From JALJPB01 sp963933115 (GTDB lineage: Bacteria; Pseudomonadota; Gammaproteobacteria; Enterobacterales; Alteromonadaceae): a stretch of 64,000 nt of DNA. Where the stretch lies: NCBI GenBank assembly GCA_963933115.1, contig CAWVSL010000010.1:18604-82603 (forward strand). The letters run 5' to 3'. Positions 24,799 through 34,533 of this stretch are shown here, one piece after another (the first letter of the stretch is position 1; every line of letters begins with the position of its first letter). A program made the translations under genes and the position numbers. Under the pieces are notes generated by a model. The model saw nothing but the letters and a program-made list of their open reading frames with translations, searched no databases and was not told the DNA's origin.

Positions 24799-26994
24799 AT
24801 GGATGTTTCAGAATTACTTGACGCCTTAAATGATAAACAACGTGAAATTGTTGCCGCTCCCAAACAAAATATGCTGGTACTTGCGGGTGCTGGTAGTGGA
24901 AAAACACGTGTTTTAGTCCAACGAATTGCTTGGTTAATGAAAGTTGAACAAGTCTCTGCTCATAGTATCTTAGCCGTAACTTTTACTAATAAAGCGGCAG
25001 CAGAAATGCGCGCTCGTGTTGAACAAGTTGTCGATGGCAATACTCACGGCATGTGGATAGGCACTTTCCATGGTTTAGCTCATCGCTTGTTACGGATGCA
25101 TTTTCAAGAAGCAAAATTACCACAAAGTTTTCAAGTCCTTGACTCTGATGATCAACTGCGTTTAGTTAAACGTATTATTCGTTCATTAAATTTAGATGAA
25201 AAACGCTGGCCAGCAAAACAAATGCAGTGGTACATCAATGGTAAAAAGGATGAAGGTATTCGTCCTCAACATATTGAAGTATATGATGATCCTACCGAAC
25301 AAACCTTTGTTAAAATTTATCAGGGCTATCAAGAAGTTTGTGACCGATCAGGTTTAGTCGATTTTGCTGAGTTATTACTCCGTGCACATGAACTTTGGTT
25401 AGATAATCCAGTATTACTTGAGCATTATCAACAGCGTTTCGGGCAGATTTTAGTTGATGAATTTCAAGATACTAATGCTATCCAATACGCTTGGCTAAAC
25501 ATCCTCGGTAAAGATAAAAGCCATGTCATGATAGTGGGTGATGATGACCAGTCTATTTATGGCTGGCGTGGTGCTAAAATAGAAAATATTCAACGCTTTC
25601 TCGATGACTTTGATAACGCACAAACGATTCGCTTAGAACAAAATTATCGTTCGACCGCTAATATTCTCAATTCCGCCAATCAATTAATTGCCAAAAATAG
25701 TAATCGTCTTGGTAAAGAGTTATGGACGGAGGATGCTGCAGGAGAAAAAATATCAATTTACACCGCTTTTAACGAAATTGATGAAGCACGTTTTATTGCG
25801 AGTCGGATTGGTGACTGGAAAAACTGTGATTGGGGCAAAGATGAAAATAAAGGCACGCTAGATCAGGTCGCTATTTTATATCGGAGCAACGCACAATCTC
25901 GCTTATTAGAAGAAGCCCTATTACAAGCCCAAATACCTTATCGTATATATGGCGGTCAACGCTTCTTTGAACGACAAGAGGTCAAAGATGCTTTAGCCTA
26001 CATGCGTTTGATTAACAACCGTGATGATGATGCCGCTTTTGAACGTATTATTAATAAGCCAACACGGGGTATTGGCGATCAGACGGTTGCTATGGTTAGA
26101 GATGCTGCAAGAAGTTTAAAAGTGACTTTATGGCAAGCTTGCCAACATATGCTTCAAGGTGAATTATTCAAAGGGCGAAGTGCAAAGACTATTAGTAACT
26201 TTATTGCCTTAATTGAACAACTCGAGGATGACTCCAAAGACTTAGATCTGGATCAACAAGTCAATCTTGTCATTAAAAATAGTGGCATTAAAGCGATGTA
26301 TCAAGCTGAAAAAGGTGAACGTGCAGAACAGCGTATTGAAAATTTAAATGAGTTAGTCACTGCTTGTCAAACTTTTGAAATGCCTCCTGAACTTGAAGAT
26401 GAACAGACCAAATTGACCGCATTTTTAACTCACGCAGCATTAGAGTCAGGGGAGTCTCAAGCCGATGATTATGAACCTGCTGTGCAATTGATGACGATGC
26501 ATTCAGCTAAGGGGTTAGAGTTTCCATTAGTGTTTATTGCCGGCCTTGAAGAGGGTATGTTTCCGTCACAACAGTCACAGGAAGACATTAGCCGTTTAGA
26601 AGAAGAGCGACGCTTATGTTACGTCGGCATGACCAGAGCCATGCATAAGTTATATTTATGTCACGCAGAAAGTAGACGTTTGTATGGACAAGAAAAAAAT
26701 CATAAAGCCAGTCGGTTTTTACGAGAATTACCTAACGATTGTACGGAAGAAATACGTTTACAAAGCCAAGTTAAACGTCCAGTAACTTCCGGCAGGTTTT
26801 CATCAAATTTCACCACAGAAACCTTTGAAAATACCGGTTTTAGTTTAGGACAGAGTGTTATGCACGCTAAATTTGGAGAAGGTGTGGTATTAAATTACGA
26901 GGGCAGTGGCGCACAATCTCGCATTCAAGTTAATTTTGAAGGCTTAGGCAGTAAATGGCTAGTAGTTGCTTATGCCAGATTAGAAGCAATTTAA
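24799..26994 (+). CDS. uvrD: DNA helicase II (UvrD)
   Basis: SF1A 3'-5' helicase acting in nucleotide-excision and mismatch repair. Length is 731 residues (E. coli 720). All helicase motifs are visible: Q-motif LNDKQREIV, Walker A GAGSGKT with Lys35, TFTNKAAAEM (Ia), DEFQDTN (II), GDDDQSIYGWRGA (III), LEQNYRST (IV), LMTMHSAKGLEF (V), and EEERRLCYVGMTRA (VI). The C-terminal tail carries the Tudor-like VMHAKFGEGVVLNYEGSG that binds RNA polymerase and partners in relatives. It follows the HAD gene by 81 bases. Confidence 0.96.
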   Translation: MDVSELLDALNDKQREIVAAPKQNMLVLAGAGSGKTRVLVQRIAWLMKVEQVSAHSILAVTFTNKAAAEMRARVEQVVDGNTHGMWIGTFHGLAHRLLRMHFQEAKLPQSFQVLDSDDQLRLVKRIIRSLNLDEKRWPAKQMQWYINGKKDEGIRPQHIEVYDDPTEQTFVKIYQGYQEVCDRSGLVDFAELLLRAHELWLDNPVLLEHYQQRFGQILVDEFQDTNAIQYAWLNILGKDKSHVMIVGDDDQSIYGWRGAKIENIQRFLDDFDNAQTIRLEQNYRSTANILNSANQLIAKNSNRLGKELWTEDAAGEKISIYTAFNEIDEARFIASRIGDWKNCDWGKDENKGTLDQVAILYRSNAQSRLLEEALLQAQIPYRIYGGQRFFERQEVKDALAYMRLINNRDDDAAFERIINKPTRGIGDQTVAMVRDAARSLKVTLWQACQHMLQGELFKGRSAKTISNFIALIEQLEDDSKDLDLDQQVNLVIKNSGIKAMYQAEKGERAEQRIENLNELVTACQTFEMPPELEDEQTKLTAFLTHAALESGESQADDYEPAVQLMTMHSAKGLEFPLVFIAGLEEGMFPSQQSQEDISRLEEERRLCYVGMTRAMHKLYLCHAESRRLYGQEKNHKASRFLRELPNDCTEEIRLQSQVKRPVTSGRFSSNFTTETFENTGFSLGQSVMHAKFGEGVVLNYEGSGAQSRIQVNFEGLGSKWLVVAYARLEAI

Positions 26995-27019
26995 CCGTGA
27001 ATTTATTTGCCTGCAGTAC

Positions 27020-27913
27020 CTAGCGAGCCTTCCTCGCTTTTAAAGAATCAATACTGTAGATAATTAATGCTAACCAAATAAAAGCAAACGTTAGCATTTT
27101 ACTGGGTTGTATCGTCTCTTGATAAAAAAATGTCGCCAAGACAAACATAATACTTGGTCCAATATATTGAAAGAAACCCAGGCTAGCTAACGTTAAACGC
27201 TTGGCAGCAGCGGTAAAACATAATAAGGGTGCTGTGGTGACTACCCCAGCCATCATTAACGTGATATTTAATCCCCAACCGTTATTAAACATGTCACTGG
27301 TATCGCTTGAAACAAAAAACAACCAAAATGCTAAGGCTATTGGTAACATCATAAGTGACTCCACTAATAAACCAATAAAAGAGTCTAAGTGCATTTTTTT
27401 ACGTAATAGACCATAAAGGCCAAATGAGCAGGCTAATGCTAAAGAAATGATGGGCAATGAGCCAAGAATAACTAATTGAATTAACACACCAATAATAGCT
27501 AAAATAACAGCAAATTTTTGCCATTTTCTTAATCGTTCACCAAGAAATAACATTCCCAAGGCAACATTAAATAGTGGGTTGATAAAATAGCCTAAACTCG
27601 CATCAAGTAGATGATTATTATTTATTGCCCAAATAAACAAAAACCAATTAACCGCTAATAAAGAAGCACTAACAGTGAGTTTAAGGATAAGTTTAGGTTG
27701 CTTTAAAATTGAGGTGAACTTATGCCATTTACGAGTAATCATAATGATTACTAATAATAATAGGCTTGACCAAAGAATACGGTGAATTAAGATTTCACCT
27801 GGGCTAATCGTATTAATGAGCTTGAAATATATTGGGGCGAACCCCCACAAAAAATAAGCACTAATCGCATTGATAATGCCAGAACGGTTTTCAGCGTCGG
27901 TCGTTTGAGTCAT
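27020..27913 (-). CDS. rarD: EamA family transporter RarD
   Basis: Inner-membrane protein of 297 residues with about ten hydrophobic segments in two EamA repeats. The RarD signature at the N-terminus is clear (GIINAISAYFLWGFAPIYFKL, then GEILIHRILWS). NWFLFIWAINNNHLLDASLGYFINPL and QYIGPSIMFVLA also match. RarD proteins belong to the drug/metabolite transporter superfamily and were named for chloramphenicol sensitivity; the natural substrate is not known. It converges with uvrD, 25 bases from its stop. Confidence 0.92.
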   Translation of the reverse strand: MTQTTDAENRSGIINAISAYFLWGFAPIYFKLINTISPGEILIHRILWSSLLLLVIIMITRKWHKFTSILKQPKLILKLTVSASLLAVNWFLFIWAINNNHLLDASLGYFINPLFNVALGMLFLGERLRKWQKFAVILAIIGVLIQLVILGSLPIISLALACSFGLYGLLRKKMHLDSFIGLLVESLMMLPIALAFWLFFVSSDTSDMFNNGWGLNITLMMAGVVTTAPLLCFTAAAKRLTLASLGFFQYIGPSIMFVLATFFYQETIQPSKMLTFAFIWLALIIYSIDSLKARKAR

Positions 27914-27998
27914 GAAATGGTAACTATTAAAAAATCAGCAGCATAGATCATACCATAGCAAATATAAATTATGGGATTCTCTCAGCGACAGAGATCTT

Positions 27999-28253
27999 TT
28001 ATTCTGCTGATTTAATCAGGGCTTCAAGCTCTGCTAATTTAGCCTCAAGCTGAGTGAGTTTTTCTCGTGTTTTAATCAAAACTTGTGTTTGTACATCAAA
28101 CTCTTCACGACTGACAACATCAAGTTGTGATAATTTTCGTTGAAGAACCGCTTTAGTTTTATCTTCTATATCTGTGGCAAGGTTTTTTAGACTTGGTGGA
28201 AGAGAATCAGTCACTTGTTTAGCGATCTCTTCAATTTTTTTAGCATTAATCAT
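27999..28253 (-). CDS. ubiK: Ubiquinone biosynthesis accessory factor UbiK
   Basis: Small cytoplasmic protein of 84 residues (YqiC/UbiK, BMFP family). The first half is an amphipathic helix (IEEIAKQVTDSLP) that contacts the membrane, and the C-terminus is a Leu/Glu coiled coil (LTQLEAKLAELEALI) for trimer formation. It works with UbiJ in the cytoplasmic ubiquinone-synthesis complex; ubiJ is 5 kb away in this window. Divergent from rep across 234 bases. Confidence 0.9.
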   Translation of the reverse strand: MINAKKIEEIAKQVTDSLPPSLKNLATDIEDKTKAVLQRKLSQLDVVSREEFDVQTQVLIKTREKLTQLEAKLAELEALIKSAE

Positions 28254-28487
28254 TATTTACTCATTAGTTATATTTTACGGTGATAGTACATTGTAAAGTT
28301 TTTTACAAAATAGACAATAATTATCACCTCAGAAACACTTAGCCTACAGAGCATTTATAATCATAAACATGTCTATAGATTTTGATTAAAGCAACCAAAG
28401 TTTATTTACCTATGTTGTCAATCAACAAAAGCAGGTAAAATCGTTTCTTAAAAAATCTCAGTCATCTATAAGTGAACAACACGTACC

Positions 28488-30503
28488 ATGAAACTTAACT
28501 CCGGACAAAGTGAAGCAGTAAAATATATCAGTGGACCCTGTTTGGTGCTTGCTGGTGCTGGAAGTGGTAAAACAGGTGTTATTTGCCAAAAAGTTGCTTA
28601 CTTGATCGAAAAATGTGACTACAAAGCCCGGAACATTGCAGCCGTAACCTTTACCAATAAAGCGGCAAGAGAGTTAAAAGAACGCATAAAAAGAATGATG
28701 AATAAAGACTTAACTCGAGGGTTAACTGTTTCTACTTTTCATTCCCTTGGTTTAGATATTGTTCGTCGAGAAATTAAAATCTTAGGTTATAAACCAGGAT
28801 TTACGCTGTTTGATGATCAAGACTCCTTAGCACTATTAAAAGAGCTAACAACGGATGAACTCGATGGTGACAAAGACTTATTAAGTAAACTACAAAGCAT
28901 GATTTCTAACTGGAAAAATGATTTGTTGTTACCTGATGCGGTTATCAAAATGGCAACTGATGCAGACGCCGCATTAAACGCAGAATTTTATAGTCGTTAT
29001 CAAAAACATATGAAGGCCTACAATGCCCTCGATTTTGATGATCTGATTCTTATACCGACCTTACTATTAAAAAACTATGAGGAAGTACGTACTCGCTGGC
29101 GTAATAAAATTCGTTATATGTTGGTTGATGAATATCAAGATACTAATACCAGCCAATACGAATTGGTGAAGTTAATTACCGGTGAACGTGGTCGCTTAAC
29201 TGTCGTCGGTGATGATGACCAATCAATCTACTCATGGCGTGGCGCACGTCCTCAAAACCTTGTTTTATTAGGTAAAGATTACCCAAACTTAAAACTTATA
29301 AAGTTAGAGCAAAACTATCGCTCTAGTGGACGAATTTTAAAATGTGCTAATACCCTAATCGCTAATAATCCCCATGTTTATGATAAAGCATTATTTAGTG
29401 AGTTAGCTTATGGTGTTGAACTCAGAGTTTTACAGGCTAAAAACGAAGAGCATGAAATTGAACGCTTAGTGGGCGAGCTCATTGGTCATCGCTTTATTAA
29501 CAAAAGTCAGTTTAAAAATTATGCCGTGCTATATCGTGGTAACCACCAATCAAGATTATTAGAAAAAGCGTTAATGCTTAACCGTATTCCTTATAAAATA
29601 AGCGGTGGCACCTCATTTTTTTCTCGTGCTGAAATAAAAGATGTTATGGCTTACCTTAGAGTGTTAGTTAATCCTGATGACGATAATGCGTTTTTGCGTA
29701 TCGTAAACACCCCACGGAGGGAATTAGGGCCGGCAACATTAGAGAAGTTAGGTAATTATGCCAATATGCGTCAAATCAGCATGTTTGCCGCAAGTTTTGA
29801 ATTAGGTCTTGAACAGCATCTAACCGGCCGTGGTCTAGAAAATGTTCAACGCTTTACCCATTGGCTTGTCGGTACTGCTGATCAATGTGAAAGAGGTGAT
29901 ACCGCCGCAGTATTAAGATCGATGATTCGCGACATTAACTACGAAGACTATCTATACGATAATACCCCCAGCGCAAAAGGCGCTGAAATGCGCATGAAAA
30001 ACGTCACTGAACTTTTTAGCTGGGTCACGCAAATGCTAGAGGGTGTTGATGACGAAGAACCAATGACTCTTCCACAAATTGTTACGCGTTTAACCTTGCG
30101 TGACATGATGGAGCGCAACGAAGAAGAAGATGGCGCAGACCAAGTTCAGTTAATGACTTTACACGCTTCAAAAGGTTTGGAATTCCCTTATGTCTTCATC
30201 ATAGGGATGGAAGAAGGATTATTGCCACACCAAAATAGCATTGATGAGGGTAATATTGAAGAAGAGCGTCGCTTGGCTTATGTTGGTATTACTCGTGCCC
30301 AACGGGAGCTTATTTTTACTTACGCAAAAGAACGTCGTCAATTTGGTGATGTTTCACGTACCGAGGTTAGCCGATTTTTGCATGAATTACCCCAAGACGA
30401 TTTAAGCTGGGAAATAGGACAAGTTAAAAAGAGTGATGAGCATAAGAAACAGTCTGCAAAGGCGGGTGTTGCTAATTTGCGTGATTTATTTAATAAAAAA
30501 TAA
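28488..30503 (+). CDS. rep: ATP-dependent DNA helicase Rep
   Basis: SF1A 3'-5' helicase that clears proteins ahead of replication forks. Length is 671 residues (E. coli 673). Motifs in order: LNSGQSEAV, Walker A GAGSGKT with Lys28, TFTNKAAREL, DEYQDTN, GDDDQSIYSWRGA, LEQNYRSS, LMTLHASKGLEF, and EEERRLAYVGITRA. The tail is short and lacks the Tudor-like extension of UvrD, which separates the two. It lies 1.5 kb after uvrD with rarD and ubiK between. Confidence 0.96.
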   Translation: MKLNSGQSEAVKYISGPCLVLAGAGSGKTGVICQKVAYLIEKCDYKARNIAAVTFTNKAARELKERIKRMMNKDLTRGLTVSTFHSLGLDIVRREIKILGYKPGFTLFDDQDSLALLKELTTDELDGDKDLLSKLQSMISNWKNDLLLPDAVIKMATDADAALNAEFYSRYQKHMKAYNALDFDDLILIPTLLLKNYEEVRTRWRNKIRYMLVDEYQDTNTSQYELVKLITGERGRLTVVGDDDQSIYSWRGARPQNLVLLGKDYPNLKLIKLEQNYRSSGRILKCANTLIANNPHVYDKALFSELAYGVELRVLQAKNEEHEIERLVGELIGHRFINKSQFKNYAVLYRGNHQSRLLEKALMLNRIPYKISGGTSFFSRAEIKDVMAYLRVLVNPDDDNAFLRIVNTPRRELGPATLEKLGNYANMRQISMFAASFELGLEQHLTGRGLENVQRFTHWLVGTADQCERGDTAAVLRSMIRDINYEDYLYDNTPSAKGAEMRMKNVTELFSWVTQMLEGVDDEEPMTLPQIVTRLTLRDMMERNEEEDGADQVQLMTLHASKGLEFPYVFIIGMEEGLLPHQNSIDEGNIEEERRLAYVGITRAQRELIFTYAKERRQFGDVSRTEVSRFLHELPQDDLSWEIGQVKKSDEHKKQSAKAGVANLRDLFNKK

Positions 30504-30642
30504 GCTCTACTCACATACTCATTCCATCGGCTAATCAAATACGACAACGCTCATTAACCCTATGGTAATTATAAAATTGAGCACAAACCACAGGAGACTA
30601 AAATCTTGTGACTGTCTTACAAATGTAGAGACTAAGTTTTAA

Positions 30643-31323
30643 TTATTGGGGTATGCGAGTAGATAATCGCTGACTAATATCAGTCAGCACCTGCTGTCTA
30701 AATTCTACATTATCACTGCTAAATTGTTGTTTATAAGTAGGTAAGTCAATAAGTTCCAAGTTGACTTTTATGGTCTTAAACAACCTAGGGAATTTATCTC
30801 CTGGTGCTTGAATATGATGAAGGCCACCACTGTAGACAAAAAGTATTTCCCCCTTATCTAACCGCTGTAATATGTCAACCACACCACCACGGATACTCAT
30901 TGGCTGGCCTGTTTTATCAAGCCCTCCCCGACGTTTCATTCGTCCCTCGGGTAATATTGCATTCACTTTTTCATTATCAACATGGCTAAGAAAATGATCC
31001 CATGAATCATCTTTTTTTCTGGTGATAGGAATACAACCCGGAATCAAGATTCGATATATTTTTCCTATGATAGGCCTCGCCATCGTAATATCAGCACCAG
31101 GCACAAGAAGATCACTAGCGATTCGCCATAAAAAACTAAATGGCGCTAAACGCAAAAATAGTGGTTCGAATAAGCTAGTATGATTAAGAAAAATAATGAA
31201 ATTTACTTTGTCCCATTGCTGTTTATCTTCAGGCGAAATCCACTGTTGCTCAAAACGGTAGAATAACATTGTCATTATTTTAATGCTGCTTAGTAGCAAA
31301 AATCTTAGGATATTTAACAGCAC
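30643..31323 (-). CDS. 1-acyl-sn-glycerol-3-phosphate acyltransferase-like protein
   Basis: Membrane-associated acyltransferase of the PlsC/LPLAT family, 226 residues, with a hydrophobic N-terminal stretch (1-23). The acceptor motif is NHTSLFEP: His48 is present but the partner residue is Glu53 rather than the usual Asp of HX4D. A second motif, ILPEGRMKR, contains the substrate-binding EGR. The gene follows ubiB by 30 bases on the same strand, so it probably belongs to the ubiE-ubiJ-ubiB transcript. Substrate unknown; phospholipid remodelling is the most likely role. Confidence 0.8.
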   Translation of the reverse strand: MLLNILRFLLLSSIKIMTMLFYRFEQQWISPEDKQQWDKVNFIIFLNHTSLFEPLFLRLAPFSFLWRIASDLLVPGADITMARPIIGKIYRILIPGCIPITRKKDDSWDHFLSHVDNEKVNAILPEGRMKRRGGLDKTGQPMSIRGGVVDILQRLDKGEILFVYSGGLHHIQAPGDKFPRLFKTIKVNLELIDLPTYKQQFSSDNVEFRQQVLTDISQRLSTRIPQ

Positions 31324-31353
31324 ATTAATACCTATCTATAAAGTAACTAACAC

Positions 31354-32988
31354 TTAATTTACTCGCTTTATGGCTAAATATCCAAAAATCAAAGTAGCAG
31401 TGGAACACCCAATAGCTGCAATCATATTCTCTTGATTAAATAATAATGCCCCACCAATAATAAACCCAGTGGCAAGTACACCATAGACCAGCTTCTGATT
31501 ATTCACTTGTTGGTGTTGGGCCAGTCGCGTCATTAATTGACTTTGATTTAGATGCGCTTCTTTACCGGCCTTTAAATAATCATAAATAAGATCTGGGATC
31601 TCTGGCAGCTTTTCATTCCAAAAGGGTAAGTTTTCTTTGATTTTGCTAAAGACGGCTTTAACACCCATTTGTTCCTTCACCCAATCTTCTAAAAAGGGTT
31701 TAGCTGTTTGCCATAAGTCAAGTTGGGGGTAAAGTTGACGGCCTAAGCCTTCAATATAAAGTAAGGTTTTTTGTAATAAAACCAGCTGTGGCTGCACTTC
31801 CATATTAAAACGGCGCGCCGTATTAAAAAGGTTAACGAGTACCTGACCAAATGAAATCTCTGACAGGGGCTTATTAAATATCGGATCACAAACGTTACGA
31901 ATAGCAAACTCAAATTCATCAACACTGGTGGATTGAGGTACCCAGCCAGAGTCAACATGTAATTGTGCCACCTTACGATAATCACGATTAAAAAAAGCAA
32001 CAAAATTTTCTGCTAAATAGCGTTTGTCTTCACGGTTAAGGGTACCGACAATACCAAAATCTATCGCTATCCAAGTGGGATCAGCCGGGTTAGTGATATC
32101 AACAAAGACATTACCTGGGTGCATATCGGCATGAAAAAAACTGTCACGAAATACTTGGGTGAAAAACACAGCAACACCGCGTTCTGCGAGCAGTTTCATA
32201 TTAACATTATGGTGATGTAACGTATCAATTTCACCCACACCAACACCATAAATTCGCTCCATCACTATGACATCGCGATAACTGAATTCGCTATAAATTT
32301 CAGGTATATATAATGATTTGTCGTATTCACTACCTTGTTCAAAGTTATGTTTTAACTGAATTGCATTAGCCGCCTCACGGCTTAAGTCGAGTTCATCTAT
32401 AATAGTTTTTCGATACTCTTCGACAACTTCTTTCGGGCGTAACCGTTTACCGTCAGGCAACCAACGAGCGACTACCCCTGCAAATCTAGCCATGATATTA
32501 ATATCAGCAATAATCACCTCACTAATATTTGGTCGTAAAACCTTAATGACGATATCGACATATTCACTGTTATGTAATAATTTAGCGGTATGAACTTGGG
32601 CAATAGAAGCAGAGGCAAGTGGCGTTATCTCAAAATCAATAAAGTGGGCTTCAAAAGCCTGTTCACCAATAGCAGCAACAATTATATCTTTAGCCTGTTG
32701 GCCATCGAAGGGTTGTACTTGATCTTGTAACATCGCCAGCTCATTAGCAAAGTCATCTGGCAATAAATCACGCCTAGTTGATAACATTTGGCCAAATTTT
32801 ATAAATACTGGACCTAGGGTTTCAATACCAAGGCGAAAACGGACTGCTAATGGTTTGTCTTTATGCTTGTTGCGAAGCCAAAATAACGATAAACGAGCAA
32901 GTTTGACATACCAAGGTAACGCTTTTTTAGGTAATAGTTCATCTAAACCAAATTGGAAGAATGTTTTTATAATATGATAAAGACGCAT
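31354..32988 (-). CDS. ubiB: Ubiquinone biosynthesis regulatory protein kinase UbiB
   Basis: Atypical (ADCK/ABC1-type) kinase-like ATPase needed for ubiquinone synthesis, 544 residues (E. coli 546). The family KxGQ motif is in FIKFGQMLSTR near residue 65. The Ala-rich loop that replaces the glycine loop is ASASIAQVH, and the metal and catalytic residues are in FFHADMHPGNVF and IDFGIVG. Two C-terminal membrane helices (about 498-515 and 520-540) anchor it. It is 11 bases after ubiJ. Confidence 0.96.
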   Translation of the reverse strand: MRLYHIIKTFFQFGLDELLPKKALPWYVKLARLSLFWLRNKHKDKPLAVRFRLGIETLGPVFIKFGQMLSTRRDLLPDDFANELAMLQDQVQPFDGQQAKDIIVAAIGEQAFEAHFIDFEITPLASASIAQVHTAKLLHNSEYVDIVIKVLRPNISEVIIADINIMARFAGVVARWLPDGKRLRPKEVVEEYRKTIIDELDLSREAANAIQLKHNFEQGSEYDKSLYIPEIYSEFSYRDVIVMERIYGVGVGEIDTLHHHNVNMKLLAERGVAVFFTQVFRDSFFHADMHPGNVFVDITNPADPTWIAIDFGIVGTLNREDKRYLAENFVAFFNRDYRKVAQLHVDSGWVPQSTSVDEFEFAIRNVCDPIFNKPLSEISFGQVLVNLFNTARRFNMEVQPQLVLLQKTLLYIEGLGRQLYPQLDLWQTAKPFLEDWVKEQMGVKAVFSKIKENLPFWNEKLPEIPDLIYDYLKAGKEAHLNQSQLMTRLAQHQQVNNQKLVYGVLATGFIIGGALLFNQENMIAAIGCSTATLIFGYLAIKRVN

Positions 32989-32999
32989 ATGGCTTATTA

Positions 33000-33677
33000 T
33001 TACCCTTTGGTTTGTATACTATGTGTACTAAGGCGATCAACTAACTGATTAACACGGTTTTCTAATTGTTTAGTTTGTAATTCAACTGCCGATACCGCTT
33101 GATTCAATTGACTTATTTGACTATTAGTTACCACAAGTCGTTTTTCATGCACCAGATATTCAACTGAGTCTGCTTGAATCTGTCCGCTGGCAAAAGCGAC
33201 TTTCTCTTTAATCGTATTATTCAACTGATCTAACTGATGAGTCGCAACATCACCAATATGCTTAGCAAGTTCTGTTTGCCAATCAATATCGATTTTTTCA
33301 GCCAAACTGGCAAAGTGTTTGGCTACTTTGATATCTCCAACCAAATCCAAACAACCTTGTTTAATCAGCTCGGTAAGTTGTTGCCCTTTTTTAAGCTCTC
33401 GTAACGTGCTAATACTGGTCGTAATAGTACAATCAGCACGTTCAATTAATTTTGTTACTAGTATCTTGTTATTATTGACCGTAAGACACAAGGGAAAAGG
33501 CAGTTCGGCTAATTTTATTGCTAAGGTTTTTTGTTCAAGCGCATCAAGCTCATCATTTGGGTTAATGTTTAATGATACCGCTTTATTAATGATTATTTCT
33601 AATACTGCAGACATCACTTGCTGTAGCATAAGTTGAGGCATTATCTTTAAAAGGGGTTTAGGTAGCTTCATCATCAT
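33000..33677 (-). CDS. ubiJ: Ubiquinone biosynthesis accessory factor UbiJ (SCP2 domain)
   Basis: Lipid-binding accessory protein of the ubiquinone-synthesis complex. I choose the ATG at 33677 (followed by two more Met codons and KLPKPLLKIMPQLM), one base after the ubiE stop, giving 225 residues. An in-frame GTG at 33713 would add 12 residues that only overlap ubiE. The SCP2 fold is roughly residues 15-120 (FPLCLTVNNNKILV, ADCTITTSISTLREL). The C-terminal helix (about 170-220) has a heptad pattern and likely pairs with UbiK. Neighbours ubiE and ubiB confirm the identity. Confidence 0.9.
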   Translation of the reverse strand: MMMKLPKPLLKIMPQLMLQQVMSAVLEIIINKAVSLNINPNDELDALEQKTLAIKLAELPFPLCLTVNNNKILVTKLIERADCTITTSISTLRELKKGQQLTELIKQGCLDLVGDIKVAKHFASLAEKIDIDWQTELAKHIGDVATHQLDQLNNTIKEKVAFASGQIQADSVEYLVHEKRLVVTNSQISQLNQAVSAVELQTKQLENRVNQLVDRLSTHSIQTKG

Positions 33678-33678
33678 A

Positions 33679-34464
33679 CTAAAACTTATAGCCTTTATGC
33701 AGGGCAACGACACCGCCCGTTAAGTTTTTGTAGCCCGTTTGTTCAAAACCGGCATCATCCATCATAGTCTTTAACGTTTCTTGATCAGGGTGCATACGAA
33801 TAGACTCTGCTAGATATTGGTAACTGTCACCATCTTTAGCAACAATTTCGCCCATTTTAGGTAAGATATTAAATGAATAAAAGTCATACGCTTTATTGAC
33901 TAATTCATATTCTGGTTTTGAAAACTCTAACACCAATAAACGCCCACCCGGTTTTAAAACTCGGTAAATAGATCGCAACGCCATGTCTTTATCAGTAACA
34001 TTACGCAGACCAAAGGCAATAGTAACAATATCAAAGGTATTGTCTTCAAAAGGTAAGTATTGAGCGTTGGCTTGAACATATTCAATATTTTGCACCAAGC
34101 CAAGATCGCGTAATTTATCACGACCAACATTAAGCATTGAGCTATTGATATCCGCTAAAATGACTTTACCCTCTCGGCCAACAAGTTGAGAAAATTTTGC
34201 CGTTAAGTCACCGGTACCACCAGCAAGATCAAGAACAGTATTACCCGGCCGTACACCACTGGCATCGATGGTAAAACGTTTCCACAAGCGGTGAATACCA
34301 AACGACATCAAATCGTTCATCACATCATATTGGGCGGCTACTGAATGAAAAACACTGGCAACCATCGAGACCTTTTCGTCTTTAGCTACCGTTTTGTAAC
34401 CAAAGTGGGTAGTATCATCAGTGGCATTATTGTCATCTTTGTGGCTATTTTTTTGGTTAGACAT
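33679..34464 (-). CDS. ubiE: Ubiquinone/menaquinone biosynthesis C-methyltransferase
   Basis: SAM-dependent C-methyltransferase acting on the quinone ring, 261 residues (E. coli 251; the extra residues are in a polar N-terminus). Signatures are FHSVAAQYDVMNDLMSFGIHRLWK, the SAM motif VLDLAGGTGDLT near residue 72, DINSSMLNVGRDK, TIAFGLRNVTDKD, and LKPGGRLLVLEFSKP. The C-terminus ends LTGGVVALHKGYKF as in E. coli. A 9-base inverted repeat ends only 6 bases before the start codon. Confidence 0.96.
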   Translation of the reverse strand: MSNQKNSHKDDNNATDDTTHFGYKTVAKDEKVSMVASVFHSVAAQYDVMNDLMSFGIHRLWKRFTIDASGVRPGNTVLDLAGGTGDLTAKFSQLVGREGKVILADINSSMLNVGRDKLRDLGLVQNIEYVQANAQYLPFEDNTFDIVTIAFGLRNVTDKDMALRSIYRVLKPGGRLLVLEFSKPEYELVNKAYDFYSFNILPKMGEIVAKDGDSYQYLAESIRMHPDQETLKTMMDDAGFEQTGYKNLTGGVVALHKGYKF

Positions 34465-34470
34465 ATCAAA

Positions 34471-34506
34471 TACGCTAAAAACTAAAGTTATTGATAGTTT
34501 AGCGTA
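34471..34506 (-). promoter_or_regulatory. Inverted repeat directly before ubiE
   Basis: Arms TACGCTAAA (34471-34479) and TTTAGCGTA (34498-34506), extendable by a few more pairs across a two-base bulge. It lies between the recG stop and the ubiE start and reaches to 6 bases from the ATG, so folding would cover the ribosome site. It has an internal T-run but no tail. Confidence 0.4.
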
Positions 34507-34533
34507 CTTTTTACTAATATTTAACTGTTCAAA

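Noticed and set aside
33319..33636. 105-codon plus-strand frame opposite ubiJ
   Set aside because: Antisense shadow of a gene confirmed by its ubiE/ubiB neighbours.
33678..33713. GTG start for ubiJ at 33713
   Set aside because: It would only add 12 residues overlapping ubiE; three ATG codons follow directly after the ubiE stop.
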